From Thermoplasmata archaeon (lineage in GTDB: Archaea; Thermoplasmatota; Thermoplasmata; Lutacidiplasmatales; UBA184): a stretch of 64,000 bases of DNA. The notes under the pieces are model-generated. The model made no database searches. It was not told where the DNA came from and worked only from the letters and a program-made list of their open reading frames with translations. Location of the stretch: contig JAKAVQ010000004.1 in assembly GCA_021817245.1 (NCBI GenBank), forward strand, positions 1 through 64,000. The letters are read 5' to 3'. Of this stretch, positions 8,312 through 17,034 are shown one piece after another (position 1 is the stretch's first letter; each line of letters starts with the position of its first letter). The position numbers were made by a program, and so were the translations under genes.

Positions 8312-9919
8312 TTGGCGCTACAGTCCACCGAGGCCGCAGAGCCGACCAGCATCAGCGTGCCGTGGGTCTATCTGAGCAGCCTGGTCTTCCTGCTCTCCGG
8401 GGCTATCTTCTACCTGTACCTGGCCCGGGTTCTCCCACCGAATGACCTCGGCGCGGTGGTGATTCTCTCCGCTATCGCAGCCGTCATGGCGGTCGCCTTT
8501 TCCCTAGGGATCGGCCCGGGCTTCCAGCACTTCCTCTCCTATCACCTCGGACGATCGGAGACGGCGATCGTCCAGTCGCTGGTCCGGAGCGCGTTCTTCT
8601 ATGCCCTGGCGCTCTCGGTCGCCTCCGCGGTCACCACGCTCGCGCTCTCGACCGCTTTCAGCGACCTCTTCTTCCATACCCGCGCGTATGCGACCGCGAT
8701 CACGATCCTCGCGGTCTTCGCGGGGGTGCAGACCGCAAACTCCGCGCTTCAGTCCGTTCTCCTTGGCCTCCAGAGGTTCGTCTCCTACTCGCTGGTGTTC
8801 ATTTCGAGCTCGATCGCCATCTATGGTTTCGCGGTGGGCTTTCTCGTGATTTGGCCTGGTGTAGATTCGATCGTCACCGGGTGGGCTTCGGGAGCTTCCC
8901 TGGGTTGCGCCTTGGCGGTTCTGGCGATCGTGCGAGTGCGGGGGAGGCGGAACTCCGACTCTGGAATGGATTCGCGCACCGCCGGAGCGAGCCTCCACCG
9001 CAGCCTGGTGGCGTACTCCCTTCCCCTCTTCGTGTGGTCAGTCCTTGCCACGGGGGCGACCTACGTCGATCGATTGGTTCTTGCCTCCGTGGCGGACCTC
9101 GCGAGCGTTGGAGTCTATAACTACGCGCTCCTCATCGCTTCGGGGAGCCTCGTGATCGTCGGTCCCTTCGCGACCATCCTTGTGTCGAAGGCGTCGAGCT
9201 CGTTTGGGCAAGGAGACCGGCAGGAGCTGCGAACCTTGACTCGCGGCGCGATCACCATGATCGCCCTGGTCTACGTCCCCATCAGCCTTGGGATTGCCGC
9301 TCTCGGCCCCTTCCTCCTCCGGGTCCTTGTAGGTCCGGGCTTTGTCACCGGAAGCCTCGCCATGGCCCTTCTCCTGGTCGCTTCGGCGGTCGTCGTCCCT
9401 TATTCGATCCTGAGCAGCGTCGCCGCGGGAACTCGGAGGACGATGGCGTTCGCGAAAGCGGCGGGGCTGGCGCTCTGCGCAAACATCGTCCTCTCGGTTG
9501 TCCTCGTTCCCCGCGTTGGGATGGTGGGTGCTGCAATCGGGAATTCCTCGATGGTTTGGGTCCCGTTCGCCGTGTTCTACCTCGAGCTACGGAACACCGG
9601 TCTTGTCGCATTCGACCTGCGCTCGCTCTCGCGTATCTGGCTGGCGAGCTTGGCAATGGCGGCCGTGGTGGGGGTTCCGCTCGCGTTGTTGGGGTACGAC
9701 CTCTCATCGGTCGCGATATTCGTAGTCGCGGGGATCCTGGTCCTCGCCGTCCTACTCCGGCTACTCGGGGCGATCTCGGTTGGGACCGCTGCCTCGCTTC
9801 TCGGACTGTTGCCTCGCCGGCTTGGGGCCCTACGCCATGTGATCTACTGGCTCGCTCCGACGTGTCAGACCCCCACGGTGCCGGCATCGAGCGGCGTGGG
9901 TCTCTCTCTCCAACGGTGA
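8312..9919 (+). CDS. Wzx-like polysaccharide/lipid-linked glycan flippase
   Basis: Multi-pass membrane protein of the MOP (polysaccharide transport) superfamily, expected to flip lipid-linked oligosaccharides across the cytoplasmic membrane. About 12-14 hydrophobic segments are seen, starting with VPWVYLSSLVFLLSGAIFYL and including the typical first-loop pattern LARVLPPNDLGAVVIL. The frame is open from GTG 8252, but the TATA box at 8237-8245 places the transcript start after that codon. TTG 8312, just before the first TM helix, is the better candidate; it gives about 535 aa, normal for the family. The window contains a second flippase at 47561-49198. Confidence 0.85.
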   Translation: MALQSTEAAEPTSISVPWVYLSSLVFLLSGAIFYLYLARVLPPNDLGAVVILSAIAAVMAVAFSLGIGPGFQHFLSYHLGRSETAIVQSLVRSAFFYALALSVASAVTTLALSTAFSDLFFHTRAYATAITILAVFAGVQTANSALQSVLLGLQRFVSYSLVFISSSIAIYGFAVGFLVIWPGVDSIVTGWASGASLGCALAVLAIVRVRGRRNSDSGMDSRTAGASLHRSLVAYSLPLFVWSVLATGATYVDRLVLASVADLASVGVYNYALLIASGSLVIVGPFATILVSKASSSFGQGDRQELRTLTRGAITMIALVYVPISLGIAALGPFLLRVLVGPGFVTGSLAMALLLVASAVVVPYSILSSVAAGTRRTMAFAKAAGLALCANIVLSVVLVPRVGMVGAAIGNSSMVWVPFAVFYLELRNTGLVAFDLRSLSRIWLASLAMAAVVGVPLALLGYDLSSVAIFVVAGILVLAVLLRLLGAISVGTAASLLGLLPRRLGALRHVIYWLAPTCQTPTVPASSGVGLSLQR

Positions 9920-10478
9920 CATCCTACGCGGATGGGCGAAACCCACGCCGGCAACGCAAGGGACCGCCCCCGGTGCGAACCGAGGAAGCGGCTCGCAACC
10001 GGCATTCCCGGACTAGAAGTTGAACCGGGGGTTCGGGTGCCCGTGACGGGACTCCGCGGCGGAACTCGAGTGTCTGCCCGCTCGCAAGGGCGAGACTCGT
10101 TGGGACCCGGGTTCGTCGCGCTTGATCAGTGATTGAACATCTGATGCGGTCTCGCTCGCCTACCACCCGCAGGAGCCGGTGCCCACGGGATGACCCCGGG
10201 CCGGTTCAGGACCAGAGACGGACATTACGGACAGAGGCCGTCCTAATTGTTCATGTCCTCGCCGCGGAGCCGAGCCGGTACCGATCGTTGGGCCGGGCTC
10301 GACGCCGTCGGGCGGATGCCATTGTCCGGTTGCGAGGGCGCCCGAAGCTGACCTCCTCCCTTGAGGCGGGCGCACTCCTCGACGATTGACCGACTGACGC
10401 GGAGTTCGACGAAAAGACATCGGAGGACTCTATCGAGGAGGGTTAGACCGCTTTGTTCGGCACCGACACCGTCGAACG
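9920..10478. other. Intergenic region, no convincing gene
   Basis: Short overlapping frames are present on both strands, but none has a start with an SD or TATA element or a recognisable product. A weak TATA-like GGTTAGAC lies at about 10440, 35-40 bp before the small gene at 10479. Confidence 0.4.
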
Positions 10479-10706
10479 ATGCGAGAAGAGCGAGTCAACC
10501 GGGCACTGGGAAGAATCGCGGAGCTGCTGGTCCGTACCGAGACGAAGCCACGCCTCAACGAGATACTGGAGGTCCTGGCGGACCTGGATCGCCGAGCGTA
10601 CGAGGCCGGCATGACAGACGGTGGAACCCTGTTCGAGGATGAAGAAGCCCGAGCTGCAGAAATCGACTCCGAGCAACAGACCGGGGAGCGAGAATGGTTC
10701 GAATGA
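10479..10706 (+). CDS. Small acidic protein
   Basis: 75 aa, highly charged and probably helical: Arg/Leu-rich first half, then a Glu/Asp-rich tail ending in EREWFE. No domain recognised. There is no SD before the ATG, but a weak TATA-like stretch lies near 10440. The amino-acid composition is protein-like compared with the Arg-rich shadow frames around it, so a real small cytosolic protein is plausible but not proven. Confidence 0.45.
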   Translation: MREERVNRALGRIAELLVRTETKPRLNEILEVLADLDRRAYEAGMTDGGTLFEDEEARAAEIDSEQQTGEREWFE

Positions 10707-10896
10707 GCGCGCTCCCGTGGGGAGTTGTATCTGCCAGGCTGCCGAGCCACCCGCGGGTCCGCCATACCCTTCTGGCGGGAGGACGGTCCAGTTTGCCCGT
10801 GGACGTCCAGGTTGCGGGCCAGTGCGGGGACCCCCCAGGAGTTCAGGGACGGGCCCGGTCCGGTCCCGGGCAGCTTTCCGTTGGTGGAAGGGTTTC

Positions 10897-11313
10897 ATGA
10901 ACGCGGGCGAGGTCCTTTCTAGGTCGCGGCCATGCCAGGGCTGCGGTCGCACGATCCTCGCCGGCACCCCCCTCTCGGAGCTACGCTGGGATCCCATCAA
11001 CCGGGAGTGGTCCCATCTCCGCCTCGCGTGTCCCGAGGCCGGGGCACGGACAGAGCACTCGGATACCGCCGGCACGGGCCTGACTGGGGTGGGAAGCACG
11101 GAGGAAGCGCCTGCGTCGGCGAACCCCCGCGCGGCCATGGGCGAACCGGTGGCTCGCGAGCTCGCGCGGGGGCCGTGGAGCGTGACGGTCGAGGTTCACA
11201 CCGGGCCGAGCCCAGAGCACTCCCGCCGCGTCGTGCGCATCGCTCGGCTGCATCTCGCGACGTACGAGGAGGCGTCGTCGGTCGCGGACTCACTCCGCAA
11301 GTTCGACCATTGA
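10897..11313 (+). CDS. Small putative zinc-binding protein
   Basis: 138 aa from ATG 10897, preceded by GGAAGGG about 6 bp upstream. The frame is open further 5' but that part is low-complexity. The first 40 residues hold CQGCGRTI and, 25 residues on, HLRLAC, a possible C2HC zinc site. The second half (WSVTVEVHTGPS...RRVVRIARLHLATYEEASSVADSLRKF) looks like a compact alpha/beta domain. Function unknown. Confidence 0.5.
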   Translation: MNAGEVLSRSRPCQGCGRTILAGTPLSELRWDPINREWSHLRLACPEAGARTEHSDTAGTGLTGVGSTEEAPASANPRAAMGEPVARELARGPWSVTVEVHTGPSPEHSRRVVRIARLHLATYEEASSVADSLRKFDH

Positions 11314-11710
11314 AACCACCGGGTCGGCGTTGTCTTCCTAGACGGCAGGACCGCGCGCTCGGGCAGGGTCGGCGACGGTCGATCGCGGTCGGCGGAGGGT
11401 AAAGCCGAGCGCGGCCCCTGCCGCTCCGCTCTGGCAAAGGGCGGTGCGAAGAGACCCCGGGCGACGGGCGCGAGGGAACTTGGCTACCCCGTCACATAGG
11501 CGCGAGAGGATGGCATCGTCGTGGATGCGGCCGGCGGAAGGCGGGCAGGGTTCGTGGCCATCAAAGGCCAGCCGGCCGGCTACCGCGGAGCGTGAGCCCG
11601 AGCACGCGGACGCCGAACGTCAAGCAGAAGGAGAGCGTTCCGCTCGGGCGGGGTAGGATCGACCAGCCCATACGCGTAGACTGTCGCTCGCCTCACGGCT
11701 TCTCCTAGGC
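11314..11710. other. Intergenic region before IS1634-like element
   Basis: No supported gene, RNA or repeat seen. Confidence 0.4.
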
Positions 11711-13471
11711 GTGGGTTTGGCACTTCATATACCGCCCTCGAGCCCGGGAAACTGACCGTCCTCTGAGAGCGAGAAGACCTGCACAAGGTGCGCCAGCGTC
11801 CCGTCGGTCCGAGTGAGCTTGCGCACCACACCCACATCCGACCCCTTCGCCACCAGCTCGCCGATCTGGAGCTGCTCGAGCTCCCACAACGCCTCGTCGA
11901 TGCTCATCGTCTCCCCCTTCTCCTCGAGCCGTAGCTGCCCGGCGTTCCGCAGCTGGTAGCCCAGCGCGTGCACGAACACGTGCCCCCGAACACGCTCCGG
12001 TTTCGACACATACACGGGCCCGAGCCCGAGACACGAGCTCATCGTTCGGATCGACTTGTCGATCCGATCCCGCTGCCGATAGAAGCCGACGACCTCTCCT
12101 TCCGCCAGCCACCGCTCCGTCGTCGCGTAGACCTGGTAGCCCGCCTCCGCCTCCTTCGACTCGAGCGCTCCCGTCTCCTCCACCGTGAACCCGAACCCCT
12201 TCCGCGCCCCCTTCACCCGAAGATACCGGCTCATCCCGAACTTCCGAAGGATCGCCCCGACCTTCGCATCCCGCTCCGATCGACTCTTCACCCGCCCCTC
12301 GGCGATCGCTCTCGCGAGGGTGTCGAGCGCCGCCCGTGCCTTCCCCAGCTTCGCCTTTCGACCGTTCCCGTTCCGCTCGGCGACCTCGTCATTCCACGTC
12401 ACCACGTACTTCAGCCCCTCCCGCTCGACCGACGCCGCCCGCACCCCGGGACGGATCTCCGGCCACCGCTCCTGCGGCCCGAGCGCCTCCAACAGATGGA
12501 GGCCTTTCGGTTGGGCCCTCAGCGCCACCAGGAACCGCTCCTTCCGCCGACACAGCTTCCGCACGTTCTCGAGACTCGCGTAGCCTCGGTCGACCACTCG
12601 AGGCGCCTTCGCCACCGAGCTGTCGTACTCCTCCCGAAGTCGCCGGTCCACCGTAGCGAGGGTCCTCGTGTCGTTGGTGTTCCCCGGGAACACCTCGTGG
12701 CCCAGCAACGATCCCCGCTGGTCCACGAGGAACGTGACCATGATCTGCCGGTGCTTGCTCGTCCCTCCCTGCTTGGAGTGCCCGAACTTCGCCAGCACCC
12801 GACAGAGCTTCCCGCTCAGCTCCACCACCGTCGCGTCGATGTCGATGCGCTCGCAGTCGTAGTGGAAGATCTTCCGCACCCGGGCATACAGCTCGCTCTC
12901 CCAGGAACGGGTCCGCTCGGGCTGCAGGTAGTCGAGGGTGTTGAGGGTCGCCTCGTAGGTGACCTGGTCGGGAGGGAGTTGAAGGAAGAGCGGCAGCGGC
13001 GAGCGCCGATACCACTCGACGAACCGCCAGAGGCTCCCGGGGCGCAGGTTGGCGTAGACGGCGAGGGCGAGAGTCATCTTGCCGAGCGGCGGACCTCCGC
13101 CCTTGGGACTGTCGCTCTCGATCAGTTCGATGAGCCGGAGTTCCTCGGCGAGCTTGACGAAGGTGAGTTCGGGGCCATACGAGCGGACCCGGGCCAGATC
13201 GACGTCGCGCAGGGAAGGGAGAGGGACCGGGTGGCCGAGCTTGACCAAGAGCGCGTCGAAAGCCAAAGAGAGGGAGGAATCGCCCAGAGCCCGGACCTGC
13301 TGGCGCTTCCGTTCGAGTTCGGCAAGCTCCAAGCCGTCGAGTCGGCCCAGGTAGAGGCGGACGTCCTTCCAGTGTCGGTTATCCCCACGTCGCGAGGCGA
13401 GGACGTAGTAGTAGCGCAGCCCCTTCACCGTCTTGGGGGCGAGGTACACGGCGAGGGTGAGTTATACCCAC
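11711..13471 (-). mobile_element. IS1634-like insertion sequence (ends tentative)
   Basis: Contains a single long transposase frame. Candidate terminal repeats are GTGGGTTTGGCAC beginning at 11711 and, on the other strand from 13471, GTGGGTATAACTCAC. The match is modest and no clear target duplication flanks it, so the ends are uncertain by tens of bases. Size of about 1.76 kb fits the family. Confidence 0.55.
11725..13449 (-). CDS. IS1634-family (IS4 superfamily) transposase
   Basis: A 574-aa DDE transposase. The first catalytic Asp is in IDIDATVVEL, the second in RVVDRGYAS. The IS4-type third motif, normally Y-x2-R-x3-E-x6-K, reads YRQRDRIDKSIRTMSS here. The catalytic Glu position is therefore Asp and the Lys position is Ser. 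The insertion domain between the second and third motifs is intact, and the C-terminal region after it (PERVRGHVFVHALGYQLRN) is typical. The frame is undamaged, so the element was recently active or is preserved, but the substitutions may lower activity. Confidence 0.85.
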   Translation of the reverse strand: MYLAPKTVKGLRYYYVLASRRGDNRHWKDVRLYLGRLDGLELAELERKRQQVRALGDSSLSLAFDALLVKLGHPVPLPSLRDVDLARVRSYGPELTFVKLAEELRLIELIESDSPKGGGPPLGKMTLALAVYANLRPGSLWRFVEWYRRSPLPLFLQLPPDQVTYEATLNTLDYLQPERTRSWESELYARVRKIFHYDCERIDIDATVVELSGKLCRVLAKFGHSKQGGTSKHRQIMVTFLVDQRGSLLGHEVFPGNTNDTRTLATVDRRLREEYDSSVAKAPRVVDRGYASLENVRKLCRRKERFLVALRAQPKGLHLLEALGPQERWPEIRPGVRAASVEREGLKYVVTWNDEVAERNGNGRKAKLGKARAALDTLARAIAEGRVKSRSERDAKVGAILRKFGMSRYLRVKGARKGFGFTVEETGALESKEAEAGYQVYATTERWLAEGEVVGFYRQRDRIDKSIRTMSSCLGLGPVYVSKPERVRGHVFVHALGYQLRNAGQLRLEEKGETMSIDEALWELEQLQIGELVAKGSDVGVVRKLTRTDGTLAHLVQVFSLSEDGQFPGLEGGI

Positions 13472-13629
13472 ATATCCATCATCGCCTCGATCGCCATCGG
13501 GCCGGTAGCCCGCCAGGTTATCCCCACAAAGAGACGGAAACGCAAGCTATCGAGGAGAGATCCCTGAGCGAACCCGGTACGAGGGCCGCGAGAGGGCCGA
13601 GGGGGGTACTTAAACCACCAAACCCTCGT

Positions 13630-13899
13630 CTAAGGAATCGACCAATAGTGGTGGAGTGCCGTGTTCCCGGTGATCTGACGAAGGGCCACCGCGTGGTCCA
13701 GGACGAGGTGGGCGAAGAAGCGACCGTGCTCGTCGCTTCCCGCCGGATCGTGGGGGAAGTAGAACCCGTCCCGCTTGAGGTCCTCCCAGAACAGCTCGGG
13801 CGTCAGCGGATGGTCCTGGGTCCCGTCCTTGGCGCAACGGCTCGCGCATTCGAGGGCTCGTCCGATCGGATCGGAGGATTCGTTGTGGAGGAGCTGCAC
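13630..13899 (-). CDS. Small leaderless gene, unknown product
   Basis: 89 aa from GTG 13899. A strong TATA sequence (CCTATATACT, 13921-13930) is centred 27 bp upstream of that GTG, the exact geometry of a leaderless archaeal mRNA. The frame is open further upstream, but that portion precedes the promoter. The protein is soluble, His-rich near its end (HLVLDHAVALRQ...ALHHYWSIP), with two cysteines near residue 20. No family recognised. It occupies the place where the remainder of the GT2 gene next door should be. Confidence 0.6.
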   Translation of the reverse strand: MQLLHNESSDPIGRALECASRCAKDGTQDHPLTPELFWEDLKRDGFYFPHDPAGSDEHGRFFAHLVLDHAVALRQITGNTALHHYWSIP

Positions 13900-13920
13900 G
13901 GAGGTCCGAAGGAAGCGGGG

Positions 13921-13930
13921 AGTATATAGG
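13921..13930 (-). promoter_or_regulatory. TATA box for leaderless small gene
   Basis: CCTATATACT on the minus strand, centred 27 bp before GTG 13899. Confidence 0.6.
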
Positions 13931-14029
13931 CGGGCGCGGGAGGATCGAAACGAGCGATCCTCCGGCCCCGCTGCATGACAGACGCGGCGAAGCGGAATGG
14001 GCGGCGGCCCGAGGCCGCTCGCCACGCGG

Positions 14030-14254
14030 CCGTGGTTGCGACTCGAGGAGCCGGACCCCGCGCGTTGCGTAGCGGCGCGCGACCTCGGCCGTGCGGTCGC
14101 GCACCCCGTCGACCACGACGATCACCTCGAAGGGCTCGCCGCGGCGCTCGAGCGCGGGAAGGTACCGTTCCAGGATTCGCGCGAAGCGGTCCTCCTCGTT
14201 CCACGCCGGGATGACGATGCTGACGCCGGGAAAACCCGCCTTCGGCGCAGTCAC
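14030..14254 (-). pseudogene. Truncated family 2 glycosyltransferase (5' fragment)
   Basis: About 75 residues match the start of a GT2/dolichyl-phosphate sugar synthase: VSIVIPAWNEEDRFARIL, then FEVIVVVDGVRDRTAEVARRY. The acceptor region and the DxD motif that should follow are missing; beyond about residue 75 the frame turns into low-complexity Arg/Pro sequence. Start is GTG 14254 with a TATA-like GGATATAGTT (14277-14286) about 28 bp upstream, so the promoter is intact although the gene is not. The downstream small gene has its own promoter in the lost part. A nearby IS1634-like element suggests rearrangement. Confidence 0.65.
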
Positions 14255-14286
14255 TGCTGATTAAGCAGCTAGCCAAAACTATATCC
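14254..14286 (-). promoter_or_regulatory. TATA box and inverted repeat before GT2 fragment
   Basis: On the minus strand GGATATAGTT (14277-14286) is followed by an inverted repeat CTGCT-gatta-AGCAG (14254-14268) that touches the start codon. The repeat could be an operator or a short hairpin at the 5' end of the leaderless transcript. Confidence 0.4.
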
Positions 14287-14478
14287 GCCGTTCGAATGGA
14301 CAGAAGTCGGATAGCTCTTGGAGCTCGGTTTCGGACCTCCGTCGCGCCTTCTCGAAGGCGTCGGTGCGGCGGCGGATGCCCGTACCCCTCGCGGTGTTAC
14401 GTATTTTGCGCGATATCCGGACCCGCCCGGCGTTCTGGCCGCCGGGCGGTCGTTCGCGGAGGGGTGAGGGTGGGTGGC

Positions 14479-17034
14479 TCACGACCTCCGCAAAGGAGAC
14501 GCGATCAAGCTCGCCGTAAGACCTGCCGAAGCGGGCGCCGGCCCCCCGTGAACGCTCACGGCTGGGGGATCCACCACGAACACCACCGCGACGACGGGGC
14601 TGTCCGTGTAGTAGGTGAGCGAGGGGCTCGGGTTCGCGTATCCGGTGAGGTTGCCGTATCCCGGCAGCGCGAGATATCCCGTCGGCGGCGCGATCGAATA
14701 GGCCTGCTTCGTCCCGTTCGGCAGGAGGAAGAAGAGGTCCATCCCCTGGGTGATCTGGGTCTGGCCCCCGATGGTCACGCTCCAGCTCGTCCCGTTCGGG
14801 ATCCCGCCCGCCCCGGTCGCCTCGAACCACTCTTCGGCGAACGCGACCAGGTACTTCCCCGAACTGTTGACGAAGGTGACCGAGACGCTCAGCGCGTGCC
14901 CGCTGATCGTGAAGTAGCCCGCCATCGGGTCCGCGGTGAAGTTCGGCAGGTACGACGTCGCGATCCAGGTGTAGTTGCCGTCGGGCAGCGTCAGGTTGAG
15001 CGACGTCGCGATCGAGGTGAAGTTCGCCTGGGTGTAGTTGCTCGAGATGTACTGTCCGTCGTTGACCGCGTAGATCGACCAGAACGGAGTGAGGGCGGGG
15101 AGCCCCGTCTCCGTGAAGTTGACGGTGTAGTTCGCGAGCGGCGGGATCGCCGAGAACGTGATGCCGACCGAGGCGCCGGCGGTCGTCACGGAGACGCTGC
15201 CGAACGCGGGGTGGGCCGAGTAGTACGCCGAGGTCGACACGAAGTAGTCGTTGACCCCCGCCGGGACCGAGAGCGAGATCGTCGTCGGGGCCGCGACGGT
15301 CGCCGAGCTCACGTTGAGGTCCACCGACCACGAGGCCCCCGTCGGGAGCCCGGTCTCCGTGAAGGTCACCGCGTACGTCGGGATCGCCGTGAACGCCACG
15401 GGCTGCGCGACGTTCGCGGAGGCGACCGTGACGGTTCCCGTGGCCGGGGAGACCGTATAGTAGCCGACCACCGAGACGACGTACGGGTACTGCCCGTTCG
15501 GGTACCCGAGGTAGATGACCGACGACGGCGCGACCGCGCCGTGTGCGTAGGACCCGTTCACGCTCACGGACCACAAGGTCCCCGTGGGGAGGCCGGACTC
15601 CGTGAAGGTGATCGTGTAGGTCGGCACGCTGGTGAAGGTGATCCCCACCACCACGGCGACGCCGTTCACCGTGACCGTCCCGGAGGCCGGGCTCGCCAGG
15701 TACCCCAGGGAACTCGCGGTGAACGCGTACGTTCCGTCCGGGAGCTCGAAGGTGTTGTTCCCGCTGCCGGTCGACGTGCTCTCGGTGTAGTTGAGGACGA
15801 CCGCCCAGCTCGCGAAGGCCGAAAGACCGGTCTCGGTGAACGTCACGTTGTAGACCGGGGCGAACTTCACCGAGATCGTCACCGGGCCGCCCGCGACGGT
15901 CAGGTTCGCGTACGAGGGGACCGCGATGTAGCCGGACGCCGTCGTGCTGAGCGTCCAGACGTAGCTGCCGTTGGGCAACGAGAATTCGTTCGAAGCGCCC
16001 GCGCTCGTCTGGCCGAAGATGTAGCCGTGCCCGCCGACCAGGATGTATCCCCCGACGGTCCACAGGTCCGTCAGGGGTAAGCCGGTCTGATCCCAGGTGA
16101 TGGGGTACTCCGGACCGCTCAGGCCGGTCGTCGCGGTGAAGGAGATCGACACGGACACCGAAGTTCCGGCCACGGCCGCCTGGCCCGAGGCGGGAGAGGC
16201 GGTGTAGCCGCTCACGATTCCGATCGAGTAGGCGTAGGTGCCGTTCGGCATGTTGAACGAGATCGTGCTCGTCGCCGAGGTGTGAAGGGTGCCGTTCAGG
16301 GTCGCGGACCAGGAGGTGCCGGCCGGAAGGCCGCTCTCGGTGAAGGTGACCGGGTACTGGCCCGCCAGCACCTTGGTGAACGTGATCGCCACGGACTGCG
16401 CCGCGCCCGCGACCGTCACCGAGCCGGCCGCGGGGCTCGCCGTGTAGCCCGAGACCGTGCCCACGGAGTAGGCATAGGTGCCGTTCGACGCCGAGAAGGC
16501 CACCGAGGCGGTGGTCGAGCTCAGGGAGGTCCCGTTGAAGGTCACCGACCAGGTGGTCCCGGTCGGAAGGCCGGACTCGTCAAAGGAGATGGAGTAGCCG
16601 CCCGCGAAGGAGATCGCTTGGGTCACGGCGGCGCCGGCGACGACCACGCTCCCCGAGGCGGGATGGGCGGCGTAGCCGGTGACGGTACCGACCGTGTAGG
16701 GATAGGTCCCGTTCTTCTCCGAGAACACGAGGGACGCGCCGGTGCCGGACTGCGTGGCACCGCCGAGGGTCACCGACCAGCTCGTTCCCGCGGCCAGACC
16801 GCCTTCCGAGAACGTGACCGAGTAGGTCGACGCGGTGGGAGTCGGGCTGGTCCCGGAGCTCTTGAGGCCCGGAATTACGCCCGCCAGGAAGAGCGCGAGG
16901 ATCACGAGCACGATGACGACGACCGCGGCGATGGCGATCCCGGTCCCCCTCGAGACGCGGCCCCGGGAGGGTGGCGGCGGTGGGGTCGCCTCCGCTGGAG
17001 GCACGGAATAGGTCGGACCGTTCGGCGTGCTCAT
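14479..17034 (-). CDS. Giant surface protein with nine ESGLP repeats
   Basis: 851 aa. A Pro-rich cytoplasmic N-terminus of about 30 residues is followed by one transmembrane helix (about 33-55, AIAAVVVIVLVILALFLAGV), then an ectodomain made entirely of about nine repeats of 75-90 aa. Each repeat opens with a variant of YSVTFTESGLPxGTxWSVTLNG, has a central PNGTYxYxV strand and ends with GYxAxPxxGxVxVxG. These are probably small beta-sandwich domains. Topology is N-in, C-out, opposite to the TM-zinc ribbon proteins earlier. Start ATG 17034 has GGGAG about 10 bp upstream. Dense Asn sequons suggest glycosylation. A role in S-layer or adhesion is inferred. Confidence 0.75.
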   Translation of the reverse strand: MSTPNGPTYSVPPAEATPPPPPSRGRVSRGTGIAIAAVVVIVLVILALFLAGVIPGLKSSGTSPTPTASTYSVTFSEGGLAAGTSWSVTLGGATQSGTGASLVFSEKNGTYPYTVGTVTGYAAHPASGSVVVAGAAVTQAISFAGGYSISFDESGLPTGTTWSVTFNGTSLSSTTASVAFSASNGTYAYSVGTVSGYTASPAAGSVTVAGAAQSVAITFTKVLAGQYPVTFTESGLPAGTSWSATLNGTLHTSATSTISFNMPNGTYAYSIGIVSGYTASPASGQAAVAGTSVSVSISFTATTGLSGPEYPITWDQTGLPLTDLWTVGGYILVGGHGYIFGQTSAGASNEFSLPNGSYVWTLSTTASGYIAVPSYANLTVAGGPVTISVKFAPVYNVTFTETGLSAFASWAVVLNYTESTSTGSGNNTFELPDGTYAFTASSLGYLASPASGTVTVNGVAVVVGITFTSVPTYTITFTESGLPTGTLWSVSVNGSYAHGAVAPSSVIYLGYPNGQYPYVVSVVGYYTVSPATGTVTVASANVAQPVAFTAIPTYAVTFTETGLPTGASWSVDLNVSSATVAAPTTISLSVPAGVNDYFVSTSAYYSAHPAFGSVSVTTAGASVGITFSAIPPLANYTVNFTETGLPALTPFWSIYAVNDGQYISSNYTQANFTSIATSLNLTLPDGNYTWIATSYLPNFTADPMAGYFTISGHALSVSVTFVNSSGKYLVAFAEEWFEATGAGGIPNGTSWSVTIGGQTQITQGMDLFFLLPNGTKQAYSIAPPTGYLALPGYGNLTGYANPSPSLTYYTDSPVVAVVFVVDPPAVSVHGGPAPASAGLTASLIASPLRRS

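Noticed and set aside
11968..13929. 653-codon plus-strand frame opposite the IS1634-like transposase
   Set aside because: Arg/Pro/His-rich shadow; the minus-strand frame has clear transposase motifs.
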